From positions 62,001 to 126,000 of the forward strand of contig CASFNA010000002.1 in assembly GCA_949295905.1 (NCBI GenBank): 64,000 bases of DNA, read 5' to 3'. Position 1 is the first letter of the stretch. Each line of letters starts with the position of its first letter. The stretch is from an uncultured Prevotellaceae bacterium (GTDB lineage: Bacteria; Bacteroidota; Bacteroidia; Bacteroidales; Bacteroidaceae). A program made the translations under genes and the position numbers. A model generated the notes under the pieces. It saw only the letters and a list, made by a program, of their open reading frames with translations, was not told the origin of the DNA and searched no databases. Shown piece by piece: positions 55,374-64,000 of this stretch.

Positions 55374-57410
55374 ATGAAAGTAAAACACATTATTCCGATG
55401 GTGCTCTTCGCGGTCGCCCCGATGGCAGGCGCGCAGGCACAACTGAAGTCGGGCATCGACCCGGCCAACCTCGACACGAGCGTGCGTCCGGCGGACGACT
55501 TCTACAAGTTCGCCTGCGGCGGATGGATGAAGAACAACCCCCTGCCCGCCGCCTACTCGCGCTTCGGCAGCTTCGACCGGCTGGCGCAGGACAACAACAA
55601 GCGCATCAACACCATCCTGACCGACCTGCTCAAGAACACTTACCCCGAGGGCAGCACCGAGCGCAAGCTTAGCGACTTCTACAAGCTCGCCATGGACTCC
55701 GTGCGCCGCAACGCCGACGGCGTGAAGCCCGTGATGCCGCTCATAGGCGAGATGGAGGCCGCCAAGACCGTGGCCGACCTGCGCGCATTGCAGCTGAAGT
55801 ATGCCACGTTCGCCTACGGCGTGCCCATGGGCGTAGGCTTCGGGGCCGACGAGAAGAACGCCAAGATGAACATACTCAACATCTACCAGGGCGGGCTCGT
55901 GCTCGGGCAGAAGGAGTATTACCTCGACACCGACCCCGCCACCACCGCCATACGCGATGCTTACAAGAAGCACATCGTGCGCATGTTCAAGCTCTTCGGC
56001 TTCAACGACGCGCAGGCAGAGGCCAAGAAGGATGCCATAATGAAGGTGGAGACGGCGTTGGCCAAGGTTTCTAAGTCGCGCACCGAGCTGCGCGACGTCG
56101 AGGCCAACTACAACAAGATGACACTTGCCGACTTCGAGGCCAGCTATCCCCACGTAGGCCTGACCAAGATGCTCAACGCCGAGGGCGTAAAGACGGAGTA
56201 TTTCAAGGAAATGGTGGTAGGCCAGCCCTCGTTCGTCAAGGGTGCCGACGCCGTAATCGCCTCGATGACCGCCGACGAGCTGCGCGCCTACATGGAGTGG
56301 GACGCAATACTCTCGGCCGCAGGCTATCTTAGCGACGACGTGGTAGAGGCCAACTTCGACTTCTTCGGCCGCACCATGTCGGGACGCAAGGAGAACCACC
56401 CGCGCTGGAAGCTCGCCACGGGCCACGTGGAGGCGCAGATGGGCGAGGCCCTGGGCAAGATGTACGTAGAGCGTTACTTCCCGGCATCATCCAAGGAGCG
56501 CATGGAGAAGCTGGTGAAGAACCTCCAGCTCTCGCTGGCCGAGCGCATAGAGGCGCAGGACTGGATGAGCGCCGACACCAAGCGCGCCGCGCTGGACAAG
56601 CTCAACGCCTTCTACGTGAAAATAGGTTATCCCAACAAGTGGAAGGACATGTCGGGCCTTACAATCGACCCCAAGCTCTCGTTCTACGAGAACGTACAGA
56701 ACTGCCGCAAGTTCTGGTCGAAGTGGGACATAGACTACCGCGCGGGCAAGCCTGTTGACAAGGAGGAGTGGTTCATGACACCGCAGACCGTCAACGCCTA
56801 TTACAACCCCACCACCAACGAAATATGCTTCCCGGCCGGCATTCTGCAAGTGCCCTTCTTCGACCCCGAGGCCGACGACGCCTTCAACTATGGTGCCATC
56901 GGTGTGGTCATAGGCCACGAGATGACGCACGGCTTCGACGACCAGGGACGCCATTATGACAAGAATGGAAACATGACCGACTGGTGGACGGCTTCAGACG
57001 CGGAGAACTTCAACAAGCGCGCCGAATACTTTGAAAAGTTCTTCTCGGCCATCAAGGTGCTGCCCGACCTCAACGCCAACGGCAAGCTCACACTGGGCGA
57101 GAACCTGGCCGACCACGGAGGCCTCGAGGTGTCGTTCAACGCATACAGGAACGCCACCAAGGACGCTCCGCTGAAGACCATCGACGGCTTTACGCCCGAC
57201 CAGCGCTTCTTCCTGGCTTACGCCGGAGTGTGGGCGGCCAACATTACCGAAGAGGAAATACGCAACCTCACGAAGATGGACCCGCACTCGCTGGGCGAAT
57301 GGCGCGTCAATGGTGCGCTGCCCCACATCAACGCATGGTATGAGGCCTACGGCGTGAAGTCCGGCGACAAGCTCTACCTGCCCGAGGACAAGCGCTTGAA
57401 GCTATGGTAA
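55374..57410 (+). CDS. M13-family metalloendopeptidase (PepO/neprilysin-like)
   Basis: 678 residues from the ATG at 55374, which gives a signal peptide (about 1-21, AGAQAQ); the frame extends upstream into repeat sequence. DDFYKFACGGWMKNNPLP is the M13 N-terminal motif. Zinc site HEMTHGFDDQG (His515 to His519), the third ligand Glu in GENLADHGGLEVS and the C-terminal INAWYEAYGV are present. It cleaves peptides in the periplasm or at the surface. Oral Bacteroidetes PepO homologs have been linked to host peptide cleavage; that is not shown here. Confidence 0.95.
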   Translation: MKVKHIIPMVLFAVAPMAGAQAQLKSGIDPANLDTSVRPADDFYKFACGGWMKNNPLPAAYSRFGSFDRLAQDNNKRINTILTDLLKNTYPEGSTERKLSDFYKLAMDSVRRNADGVKPVMPLIGEMEAAKTVADLRALQLKYATFAYGVPMGVGFGADEKNAKMNILNIYQGGLVLGQKEYYLDTDPATTAIRDAYKKHIVRMFKLFGFNDAQAEAKKDAIMKVETALAKVSKSRTELRDVEANYNKMTLADFEASYPHVGLTKMLNAEGVKTEYFKEMVVGQPSFVKGADAVIASMTADELRAYMEWDAILSAAGYLSDDVVEANFDFFGRTMSGRKENHPRWKLATGHVEAQMGEALGKMYVERYFPASSKERMEKLVKNLQLSLAERIEAQDWMSADTKRAALDKLNAFYVKIGYPNKWKDMSGLTIDPKLSFYENVQNCRKFWSKWDIDYRAGKPVDKEEWFMTPQTVNAYYNPTTNEICFPAGILQVPFFDPEADDAFNYGAIGVVIGHEMTHGFDDQGRHYDKNGNMTDWWTASDAENFNKRAEYFEKFFSAIKVLPDLNANGKLTLGENLADHGGLEVSFNAYRNATKDAPLKTIDGFTPDQRFFLAYAGVWAANITEEEIRNLTKMDPHSLGEWRVNGALPHINAWYEAYGVKSGDKLYLPEDKRLKLW

Positions 57411-57574
57411 TATGATTAATGAATAATGATAAATGAATAATGAACAATCGTCTACGGCCTGAATTGGCGGTGTATGTCCGATTGTAAGTTATTCATTTAT
57501 CATTACTCAAGTTTTCACTCTTCACTTTTCACTCTTCACTTTTCACTCTTCACTTTTCATTTTTCATTTAACCG
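57411..57574. repeat. Simple-sequence element between the M13 and SLC13 genes
   Basis: TAATGAATAATGATAAATGAA words face TTATTCATTTATCATTA, then CACTCTTCACTTTT words repeat five times up to the next ATG. It contains no gene. Confidence 0.65.
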
Positions 57575-59425
57575 ATGTTCCTGACCCTGATTATCCTCGC
57601 CGTTACGGCGGCCTTCTTCGCCGTAGGCAAAATACGCTCCGACGTAGTGGCCTTGTGTGCGCTCATACTGCTCATGACCTTCGGCATACTTACGCCCGAC
57701 GAGGCGCTTTCGGGCTTCTCAAACGGCGTGGTAATCATGATGGTTGGCCTGTTCGTGGTGGGTGGCGCAATCTTTCAGACGGGGCTTGCCAAGATGATAA
57801 GCGGACGCATAATGAAGCTGGCCGGAGATAGCGAGCTGCGCCTGTTCCTGCTTGTAATGGCCGTCACGTCGGCCATCGGCGCGTTCGTGAGCAACACGGG
57901 CACGGTAGCCTTGATGCTGCCCATCGTGGTGAGCCTCGCCGCCAAGGCCAAGGTCGAGGCCGGCCGCCTGCTCATGCCCCTGGCTTTCGCAAGCAGCATG
58001 GGCGGCATGCTCACGCTAATAGGTACGCCGCCCAACCTCGTCATCCAGGACGCGCTCACGGCCGAGGGCTACGAGCCTCTGTCGTTCTTCTCGTTCACGC
58101 CCGTAGGCCTGGTGTGCATAGCCGTGGGCGTGGTCGTGCTCTTGCCGCTTAGCCGCATGTTCCTCGGCAAGAAGGGGCGCGCTGACGAGGGCGGAAGGAT
58201 GAAGGCAAAGTCGCTCGAGCAGCTGGTTAGCGAGTACCGCCTGGCCGACAACCTCTCGCGCTACATGGTGGGGCGAGGCTCGTCGATGGCAGGCAAGACC
58301 ATGGCCGAGCTTGACATACGCAACCGCTACGGCCTGTCAGTGCTCGAGCTGAGGCGCGTCACCACCAGGCAGAAGGGCTTGATAAGGAACGTCAGCCAGG
58401 TGCCGGCAGGCCCTAAGACCGTAGTGCAGGAGGGTGACGTGATATACCTTACGGGCGAGAAGGAGCAGGCCGTGCGCCTTGCCGCCGACTATTCGCTCTC
58501 CACTCCGCCCAAGGATGCCGCCGCAGGCGATGACAGGCTCGACTTCTACGACATAGGCATGGCCGAAATAGTGCTACTCCCGGCGTCGAGCCTCGTAGGT
58601 CGGCAGGTCAGCGAGGCAGGTTTCCGCCTGAAGTACGGTGTCAACATAATGGGCATACGCCGCAAGGGCGAGTATATAATGGACGGGCTGGCCGCCGTGC
58701 GCCTGCATGCCGGGGACGTGCTCCTCGTGCAGGGAACGTGGGCGAGCATCAGCCGGCTCGGCAACGAGGAGGAGAATTGGGTGGTGCTGGGTCAGCCACT
58801 CGAGGAGGCGGCCAAGGTAACACTTGACTACAAGGCTCCCCTGGCGGCCTGCATAATGCTGCTCATGGTAGCCATGATGGTGTTCGACTTCATACCCGTG
58901 GCACCGGTCACGGCCGTCATGATAGCCGCCGTGCTGATGGTGCTCACGGGCTGCTTCCGTAGTGTGGAGGCGGCGTATAAGACCATCAACTGGGAGAGCG
59001 TGGTGCTCATAGCCGCCATGATGCCCATGTCGGTGGCACTGGAGAAGACCGGCGCGTCGGCCGCCATATCCCACACACTTGTAAGCGGACTGGGCGGCTA
59101 CGGCCCTTACGTGCTCTTGGCCGGCATCTACTTCACCACGTCGCTTCTCACCATGTTCATCAGCAATACGGCCACGGCCGTGCTCATGGCTCCAATCGCC
59201 TTCGCCTCGGCTACGGAGGTAGGGCTTAGCCCGTACCCGTTCCTCTTCGCGGTGGCTCTCGGCGCGAGCATGTGCTTCGCCTCGCCGTTCTCCACTCCGC
59301 CCAACGCACTCGTGATGCAGGCCGGGCGGTACACGTTCATGGACTACGTCAAGGTAGGCTTGCCCCTGCAAATCATCATGGGCGTGGTGATGGTGTTCGT
59401 CCTGCCGTTGATGTTCCCATTTTGA
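57575..59425 (+). CDS. SLC13-family permease with two RCK_C domains
   Basis: 616 residues. The membrane part has 10-12 helices in two halves (residues 1-190 and 420-616), with SNTGTVALMLPIVVSLA and SNTATAVLMAPIAFASA, the SNT motifs of the divalent-anion/Na+ symporter family. Between them lie two TrkA-C (RCK_C) domains (about 215-300 and 325-400; LDIRNRYGLSVLELRR and FRLKYGVNIMGIRRKGEY), which usually bind ligands controlling transport. Probably sulfate, dicarboxylate or a related anion; not determined. Inner membrane. Confidence 0.9.
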   Translation: MFLTLIILAVTAAFFAVGKIRSDVVALCALILLMTFGILTPDEALSGFSNGVVIMMVGLFVVGGAIFQTGLAKMISGRIMKLAGDSELRLFLLVMAVTSAIGAFVSNTGTVALMLPIVVSLAAKAKVEAGRLLMPLAFASSMGGMLTLIGTPPNLVIQDALTAEGYEPLSFFSFTPVGLVCIAVGVVVLLPLSRMFLGKKGRADEGGRMKAKSLEQLVSEYRLADNLSRYMVGRGSSMAGKTMAELDIRNRYGLSVLELRRVTTRQKGLIRNVSQVPAGPKTVVQEGDVIYLTGEKEQAVRLAADYSLSTPPKDAAAGDDRLDFYDIGMAEIVLLPASSLVGRQVSEAGFRLKYGVNIMGIRRKGEYIMDGLAAVRLHAGDVLLVQGTWASISRLGNEEENWVVLGQPLEEAAKVTLDYKAPLAACIMLLMVAMMVFDFIPVAPVTAVMIAAVLMVLTGCFRSVEAAYKTINWESVVLIAAMMPMSVALEKTGASAAISHTLVSGLGGYGPYVLLAGIYFTTSLLTMFISNTATAVLMAPIAFASATEVGLSPYPFLFAVALGASMCFASPFSTPPNALVMQAGRYTFMDYVKVGLPLQIIMGVVMVFVLPLMFPF

Positions 59426-59515
59426 GAAGGTGAGAGGGTGAGAGGGTGATGCAAACTATATGTATTGCAGTATTTTTATATTCCAAACTTCTCACTTTCT
59501 CACTTTCTCACCTTT
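59424..59515. repeat. GTGAGAGG simple-sequence inverted element
   Basis: GAGAAGGTGAGAGGGTGAGAG faces CTTCTCACTTTCTCACTTTC. It resembles the element at 50336. Confidence 0.6.
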
Positions 59516-59568
59516 AACATTTTACCTTTCTTTCTTTTCTTTGTAACCGTTTTGTAATACATAATGCT

Positions 59569-59576
59569 TACTTTTG
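59569..59576 (+). promoter_or_regulatory. Promoter -7 element of the porin gene
   Basis: TACTTTTG, 24 bases before the ATG at 59600. Confidence 0.55.
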
Positions 59577-59599
59577 CCGCGAAATAAATATTACAAGCA

Positions 59600-60643
59600 A
59601 TGGATATAAAGATGATAGCCTCCGTGCTGCTTGCCATGTGCGTGGCATTGCCGGCCATGGCCGAGGACGGCGAGGACAAGGTTGACCGCACGCCGGAGGT
59701 GCACGGGACCATCCGCGGCAAGTACGAGTACCAGCCTGAAGAAGGGCAGGGCCGCTTCCAGGTGCGCAACGCACGCGTGAGCCTTGACGGCGACTTGAAC
59801 AAGGTAGTGTCGTACAAGGTTGAAATAGACCTGTCTGACGAAGGGAAAATCAAGATGCTCGACACGTACACGCGCATCAAGCCCCTGCGCGGACTGGACT
59901 TCACCATAGGCCAGATGCGCGCCCCGTTCACCATCGACGCGCACCGTTCGCCACACCTTCAGTATTTCGCCAACCGCTCGTTCATAGCCAAGCAGGTGGG
60001 CAACGTGCGCGACGTGGGTGCTACAATCGGTTATTCGTTCAACGTTGGCTTCCCCATAATACTCCAGGCCGGCATGTTCAACGGCTCGGGACTTACCAAC
60101 CAAAAGGACTTCTGGACGAACAACGTTAACTTCTCGGCAAAGGCGCAACTCTTCTTTCCGCGCGGCTTCAACCTTACGTTGAGCACCCAGAAAATCCGCC
60201 CCGACAACGTTTCGGTGATGATGTACGACGCCGGAGCTTATTATCATGCCCACGGATGGCACGCCGAGGTGGAATACCTGTACAAGCATTACGGCCACGG
60301 GGCGTTCAAGCCGGTGCACGCGCTTGACGCCTTCGTAAGCTACGACATTCTCCTGCGCAAGTGTTTCTTCACGAAAATATCGCCGCTCATCCGTTACGAC
60401 TACATGAGCGACCATAGCGACGGCCTGCGCTACAACGCCGAAGGGGGCGAGGATGTGGAAGGGTCGCTCATAATCAACGACTACCAGCGTTCGCGAATTA
60501 CGGGCGGAGTGACGCTAAGCCTCGACCTGCCGTTCGTTTCCGACATACGCCTCAACTACGAGAAGTATTTTTACAGGGACGGAGCCATAGCCAAGCCGTC
60601 GGAGAAAGACAAAATCGTGGTGGAGTTCATGACGAGGTTCTGA
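59600..60643 (+). CDS. OprP/OprO-type outer-membrane porin
   Basis: 347 residues. Signal peptide about 1-21 (ALPAMAEDG), then beta strands with IRGKYEYQPEEGQGRFQVRNARVSLDG, VSYKVEIDLSDEGKI, YTRIKPLRGLDFTIGQMRAPFTID and the terminal DKIVVEFMTRF with the C-terminal Phe required for insertion. This pattern matches phosphate-selective porins O and P. Selectivity cannot be inferred. The neighbouring SLC13 anion transporter could be the inner-membrane partner, which is speculative. Confidence 0.85.
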   Translation: MDIKMIASVLLAMCVALPAMAEDGEDKVDRTPEVHGTIRGKYEYQPEEGQGRFQVRNARVSLDGDLNKVVSYKVEIDLSDEGKIKMLDTYTRIKPLRGLDFTIGQMRAPFTIDAHRSPHLQYFANRSFIAKQVGNVRDVGATIGYSFNVGFPIILQAGMFNGSGLTNQKDFWTNNVNFSAKAQLFFPRGFNLTLSTQKIRPDNVSVMMYDAGAYYHAHGWHAEVEYLYKHYGHGAFKPVHALDAFVSYDILLRKCFFTKISPLIRYDYMSDHSDGLRYNAEGGEDVEGSLIINDYQRSRITGGVTLSLDLPFVSDIRLNYEKYFYRDGAIAKPSEKDKIVVEFMTRF

Positions 60644-60732
60644 CACGCTTCCGCCGGTGACGCGTTGGATGCTGGAAACTGTTGATAATCAGCGGTTTGC
60701 CCGACGGTAATCCGTCTTGGCGCGTCCCATTA

Positions 60733-60820
60733 TATCAAAGGCCACCTTTCGGATTGCGAAAGGTGGCCTTTGGTGTTCTTAAAGGTGGCTTTTGGCAATG
60801 CCAAAGGCCACCTTTTGTTT
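60733..60820. repeat. 22-bp-period palindromic array G (4 units)
   Basis: Units at 60733, 60755, 60777 and 60799, all well kept: cores AAAGGCCACCTTT, AAAGGTGGCCTTT, AAAGGTGGCTTTT and AAAGGCCACCTTTT at positions 5-18 of each unit. Core sense alternates +,-,-,+. It lies between the convergent porin and hemW genes, and could also form long hairpins in RNA. Confidence 0.9.
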
Positions 60821-60831
60821 TTGCGTGGAAC

Positions 60832-61956
60832 TCATACTATCATGAGGTCGCTCATTATGGCGTCGCTTATGTATATTCCGCGGCGCGTCAGGCGCAGGTT
60901 GCCGCCGCGTTGCTCCATTAGTCCGCGCGCGATGTAGGGTGCGGCTTCCTTCGTCAGGTATTCGGTGAACGCCGCTCCGAGGTGCGCCGTGAGGCGTTCG
61001 AGGGGTATGCCGTCGGAGGTTCGCAGAGCGGTGGTCACGATGTCGTTGTATGTCGTGCGCGCGTCCAGCGGCTCGCGTTCCATGGGTATGCGCCCCTTTT
61101 CTATTGCGCCGATGTAGGCCTCGAGGTCGGCCGTGTTCCATTGGCGCGAGCGCAGGTCGAACGAGTGCGCCGCCGCTCCGAGGCCTATGTAAGGCTCCTG
61201 GCGCCAGTATGAAGAGTTGTGGCGCGAGCGGAAGCCCGGGCGTGCGAAGTTGCTTATCTCGTAATGTTCGTATCCGGCCCGGGCGAGGCGGCCGGTGAGC
61301 GCGTCGTACATGGCGAGGCTAAGCTCCTCGTCAATCTCCCTTATCATGCCTTGTTCGAGCATCCTTTGCAGGGCTGTGCCCTCCTCGTACATGAGCGAGT
61401 ATGCCGATATGTGCTCGGGAGCGAGGCTTAGGGCGCGGTCTACGTCGGCCTGCCAATCCTGCATCGTCTCCCCGGGGAATCCGAACATCAGGTCGATGCT
61501 TATGTTGCCGATGCCCGCGCGGCGCAGGTGCGTCACGGCTTGGGTGGCCTCTTCGGCGTTGTGCCGCCTGTGCAGGAAGCGCAGGCGCGCGTCGGAAAAG
61601 GTCTGCACGCCCATGCTCACGCGGTTGACGGGCATGGCCTTCAAGGCATCGGTGAAGCTGGGCGTAACGTCGTCGGGGTTGCACTCGATGGTTACTTCGG
61701 CATCATCAGCTATGCGGTACACCTTATATATATATGCCAGCAGGCGGCCGATGTCGGCCGGGTCGAGTTGAGACGGCGTTCCTCCGCCGAGGTATATGGT
61801 GCCGAACGTGCCGCCGATGTAGTCTTTCCTCAGCTCCATCTCGCGGCACAGGGCGCGGACGTAGCGCGTGCGCAGGTCAAGGCATGTGGTGGAGTAGAAG
61901 CCGCAATATATGCAGCGGCTCCGGCAAAACGGTATGTGTGCGTATATTCCGGGCAT
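60832..61956 (-). CDS. hemW: Radical-SAM heme chaperone HemW
   Basis: 374 residues. The cluster-binding cysteines are Cys11, Cys15 and Cys18 in HIPFCRSRCIYCGFYST. Also present are YLGGGTPSQLD, SMGVQTFSD, DLMFGFPGETMQDW and the HNSSYW motif (HNxxYW) that separates HemW from coproporphyrinogen oxidase HemN. It binds heme and passes it to target proteins. Often misnamed HemN. Single gene. Confidence 0.93.
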   Translation of the reverse strand: MPGIYAHIPFCRSRCIYCGFYSTTCLDLRTRYVRALCREMELRKDYIGGTFGTIYLGGGTPSQLDPADIGRLLAYIYKVYRIADDAEVTIECNPDDVTPSFTDALKAMPVNRVSMGVQTFSDARLRFLHRRHNAEEATQAVTHLRRAGIGNISIDLMFGFPGETMQDWQADVDRALSLAPEHISAYSLMYEEGTALQRMLEQGMIREIDEELSLAMYDALTGRLARAGYEHYEISNFARPGFRSRHNSSYWRQEPYIGLGAAAHSFDLRSRQWNTADLEAYIGAIEKGRIPMEREPLDARTTYNDIVTTALRTSDGIPLERLTAHLGAAFTEYLTKEAAPYIARGLMEQRGGNLRLTRRGIYISDAIMSDLMIV

Positions 61957-61964
61957 GTTTTTAA

Positions 61965-62098
61965 TTCATAATTGGCTTTCGCCGACTTTCAGTTCACAAT
62001 TCATAATGCATAATTGCCTTGCGGTTTGCCTCATGTTTGCGTCATGGCGCTTGCCCGATTATGCATTGTGCATTATGGATTATGAATTGATTAAGCAT
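61965..62098. repeat. ATTCATAATGCATAATT simple-sequence inverted element
   Basis: AATTCATAATTGGC and AATTCATAATGCATAATTG face CGATTATGCATTGTGCAT and GGATTATGAATTGATT across about 50 bases. Confidence 0.65.
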
Positions 62099-62109
62099 TG
62101 AAATTCGTG

Positions 62110-62117
62110 CAAAATTA
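62110..62117 (-). promoter_or_regulatory. Possible promoter -7 element of hemW
   Basis: Minus-strand TAATTTTG. The element at 61965-62098 would lie in the leader. No good -33 box. Confidence 0.4.
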
Positions 62118-62226
62118 CTAATATGTTTTAATTTTTCGTGTCTTTTCGCTTCCATATTTTGCGTATTAGAGTAAAAATGAGTAACTTAGAGGCCGTTATT
62201 TGTAACAAACTTAAATCTATAATAGT

Positions 62227-64000
62227 ATGAGAGTTTATCAGACCAACGAGATTAAAAACATCGCATTGCTTGGCAGTGCGGGTAGCGGCAAGACTACTCT
62301 TGCCGAAGCAATGTTGTATGAGAGCGGCGTCATCAAGCGCCGCGGTAGTGTGGAAGCGAAGAACACGGTAAGTGACTATTTCCCGGTTGAGCAGGAATAC
62401 GGCTACTCGGTATTCTCAACCGTTTTCAACGTAGAGTGGAACAACAAGAAACTTAACATCATCGATTGCCCCGGCGCCGACGACTTCGTAGGCCAGGCCA
62501 TCACCGCCCTCAACGTTACCGACCAGGCCTTGATATTGATAAACGGCCAGTACGGCCCGGAGGTGGGCACGCAAAACAACTTCCGTTATACGGAGAAGCT
62601 GAAGAAGCCGGTAATATTCCTCGTAAACCAGCTTGACAGCGACAAGTGTGACTTTGACTCGATAATCACCAGCATGAAGGACATTTACGGCCAGAAGTGC
62701 GTCCAGATACAATACCCCATTGAGACAGGTCCGGGCTTCAACGCCCTCATCGACGTTCTCCTGATGAAAAAATACTCGTGGAAACCCGAAGGCGGCGCGC
62801 CCATCATAGAGGACATCCCGGCCGAGGAGATGGACAAGGCCATGGAGCTGCACAAGGCTCTTGTAGAGGCCGCGGCAGAGAATGACGAGACGCTGATGGA
62901 AAAATTCTTCGAGGAAGAGACGCTTACGGAGGACGAGATGCGCGAAGGCATACGCAAGGGACTGGTCACAAGGTCTATCTTCCCCGTGTTCTGCGTGTGT
63001 GCAGGCAGGAGCATGGGTGTGCGCAGGCTGATGGAGTTCCTTGGCAACGTTGTGCCGTTCGTGAGCGAAATGCCGAAGGTGCACAACACGCGCGGCGAGG
63101 AAGTGGCCGCAGAGACAAGCGGTCCCGAGTCGCTTTACTTCTTCAAGACGGGCGTTGAGCCTCACATCGGCGAGGTGTCTTACTTCAAGGTGATGAGCGG
63201 AAGCGTGAAGCCCGGTGACGACTTGAGCAACGCCGACCGCGGCTCGAAGGAGCGCATAGCCAACATTTACGTGTGTGCCGGAGCCAACCGCCAGCCCGTA
63301 GATTGCCTCAACGCGGGCGACATAGGCTGCACCGTGAAGCTGAAGGACGTCAAGACGGGCAACACCCTGAACGGAAAGGATTGCGACAACAGGTTTGACT
63401 TCATAAAATACCCCAACTCAAAATACTCGCGCGCCATCAAGGCCGTGAACGAGGCCGACACCGAGAAGCTTATGGCCGCGCTCACCAAGATGCGCCAGGA
63501 AGACCCGACATGGGTTGTAGAGCAGAGTAAGGAGCTGAAGCAGACCATCATACACGGCCAGGGCGAGTTCCACCTGCGCACGTTGAAATGGCGTCTCGAG
63601 AACAACGAGAAGCTGCCCGTGAAGTTCATCGACGCCAAAATACCGTACCGCGAGACCATCACGAAGGCCGCGCGTGCCGATTACCGCCACAAGAAGCAGT
63701 CGGGCGGAGCAGGCCAGTTTGGCGAGGTTCACCTCATTGTAGAGCCTTACGCAGAAGGAATGCCCGACCCCGTAAGCTACAAGTTCAACGGGCAGGAGTT
63801 CAAGATGAACATCAAGAGCAAGGAAGTCGTAGACCTGGAGTGGGGCGGCAAGCTCGTGTTCATCAACTCCGTAGTAGGCGGTGCCATCGACACTCGCTTC
63901 ATGCCGGCCATACTCAAGGGTGTCATGGAGCGCATGGAGCAAGGCCCGTTGACTGGAAGCTACGCCCGCGACGTGCGTGTGGTAGTGTATGACGGCAAGA
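62227..64000 (+). CDS. EF-G2-type elongation factor G paralog (runs off right edge)
   Basis: 591 residues visible. Starts MRVYQTNEIKNIALLGSAGSGKTTLAEAML with a P-loop at 16-23. Switch I reads FPVEQEYGYSVFSTVF where EF-G has EQERGIT. G3 reads DCPGADDF: Ala84 replaces the catalytic His of the usual DTPGH. G4 reads NQLD instead of NKMD. Domains II-IV continue (GNTLNGKDCD, HGQGEFHLRTLKWRLE, KKQSGGAGQFGEVHL, VNSVVGGAI-like INSVVGGAIDTRF). These features match the Bacteroides EF-G2 group, reported to support slow translocation without GTP hydrolysis during nutrient limitation. About 125 residues of the C-terminus lie outside. The normal EF-G gene is not in the window. Confidence 0.88.
   Translation, partial: MRVYQTNEIKNIALLGSAGSGKTTLAEAMLYESGVIKRRGSVEAKNTVSDYFPVEQEYGYSVFSTVFNVEWNNKKLNIIDCPGADDFVGQAITALNVTDQALILINGQYGPEVGTQNNFRYTEKLKKPVIFLVNQLDSDKCDFDSIITSMKDIYGQKCVQIQYPIETGPGFNALIDVLLMKKYSWKPEGGAPIIEDIPAEEMDKAMELHKALVEAAAENDETLMEKFFEEETLTEDEMREGIRKGLVTRSIFPVFCVCAGRSMGVRRLMEFLGNVVPFVSEMPKVHNTRGEEVAAETSGPESLYFFKTGVEPHIGEVSYFKVMSGSVKPGDDLSNADRGSKERIANIYVCAGANRQPVDCLNAGDIGCTVKLKDVKTGNTLNGKDCDNRFDFIKYPNSKYSRAIKAVNEADTEKLMAALTKMRQEDPTWVVEQSKELKQTIIHGQGEFHLRTLKWRLENNEKLPVKFIDAKIPYRETITKAARADYRHKKQSGGAGQFGEVHLIVEPYAEGMPDPVSYKFNGQEFKMNIKSKEVVDLEWGGKLVFINSVVGGAIDTRFMPAILKGVMERMEQGPLTGSYARDVRVVVYDGK

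Noticed and set aside
55338-56426. Antisense open frame of 362 codons over the M13 peptidase gene
   Set aside because: Codon-bias shadow of a GC-rich gene; the sense frame has all M13 motifs.
60682-60921. Open frame through array G into hemW
   Set aside because: Made of repeat units and antisense hemW sequence.

Overview
The window comes from a Bacteroidota genome, most likely a Prevotella-like member of the Bacteroidales. The evidence is a SusC/SusD pair with lipoprotein signals, Bacteroidetes-type promoters (TAnnTTTG near -7, often with TTTG about 19 bases upstream) before many genes, a DUF4924 gene, Rhs proteins of the Bacteroidetes kind, the eukaryote-like type of ProS, and an EF-G2 paralog. 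No rRNA, tRNA, insertion sequence, prophage or cas gene was seen. Core genes have roughly balanced base composition; the toxin tips and part of the polysaccharide region are clearly AT-richer.

Layout. 1-8.7 kb (minus strand): a polymorphic-toxin Rhs locus. It holds a secreted partner protein, a large Rhs gene cut by one amber codon just before its variable tip, a four-helix membrane protein placed as an immunity gene, an orphan Rhs C-terminal cassette with a different tip (DUF4329/JAB-like), an NTF2-fold-type immunity protein, and the start of a further Rhs-like gene. 8.9-19.5 kb: a ThrE-type exporter, an acyltransferase, groES-groEL, a candidate small RNA, a small membrane protein, a probable peptidoglycan-recycling pair (AmgK-like kinase fused to a RapZ C-terminal domain, then a MurU-like nucleotidyltransferase), guaA and a small secreted protein. 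20-27 kb: SusC, SusD and a beta-helix surface lipoprotein, an outer-membrane glycan uptake operon with no enzyme or regulator beside it. 27.7-35.7 kb: housekeeping genes (MGMT family, ClC channel, TsaC, ROK kinase, LysE family, DUF4924, RfbD, RF3). 35.8-43.8 kb: a surface-polysaccharide island with two Stealth phosphotransferases, a pyruvyl transferase, several glycosyltransferases and an LpxL-type acyltransferase. 44.4-64 kb: truA, an EamA transporter, dapA, a small lipoprotein, mtaB, GT2, comF, proS, an ABC-F ATPase, an M13 peptidase, an SLC13/RCK transporter, a porin, hemW and EF-G2 (running off the right edge).

The most unusual signal outside genes is a family of at least seven intergenic arrays built on a strict 22-bp period, each unit carrying a partly palindromic AAAGGCnGCCTTT-like core. 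A second class of intergenic element consists of short locus-specific sequence words facing their own reverse complement; one has entered the ABC-F reading frame. A MITE-like 130-140 bp inverted-repeat element lies between the truA promoter and gene. Gene functions are read from sequence motifs and family knowledge; no database search was run.
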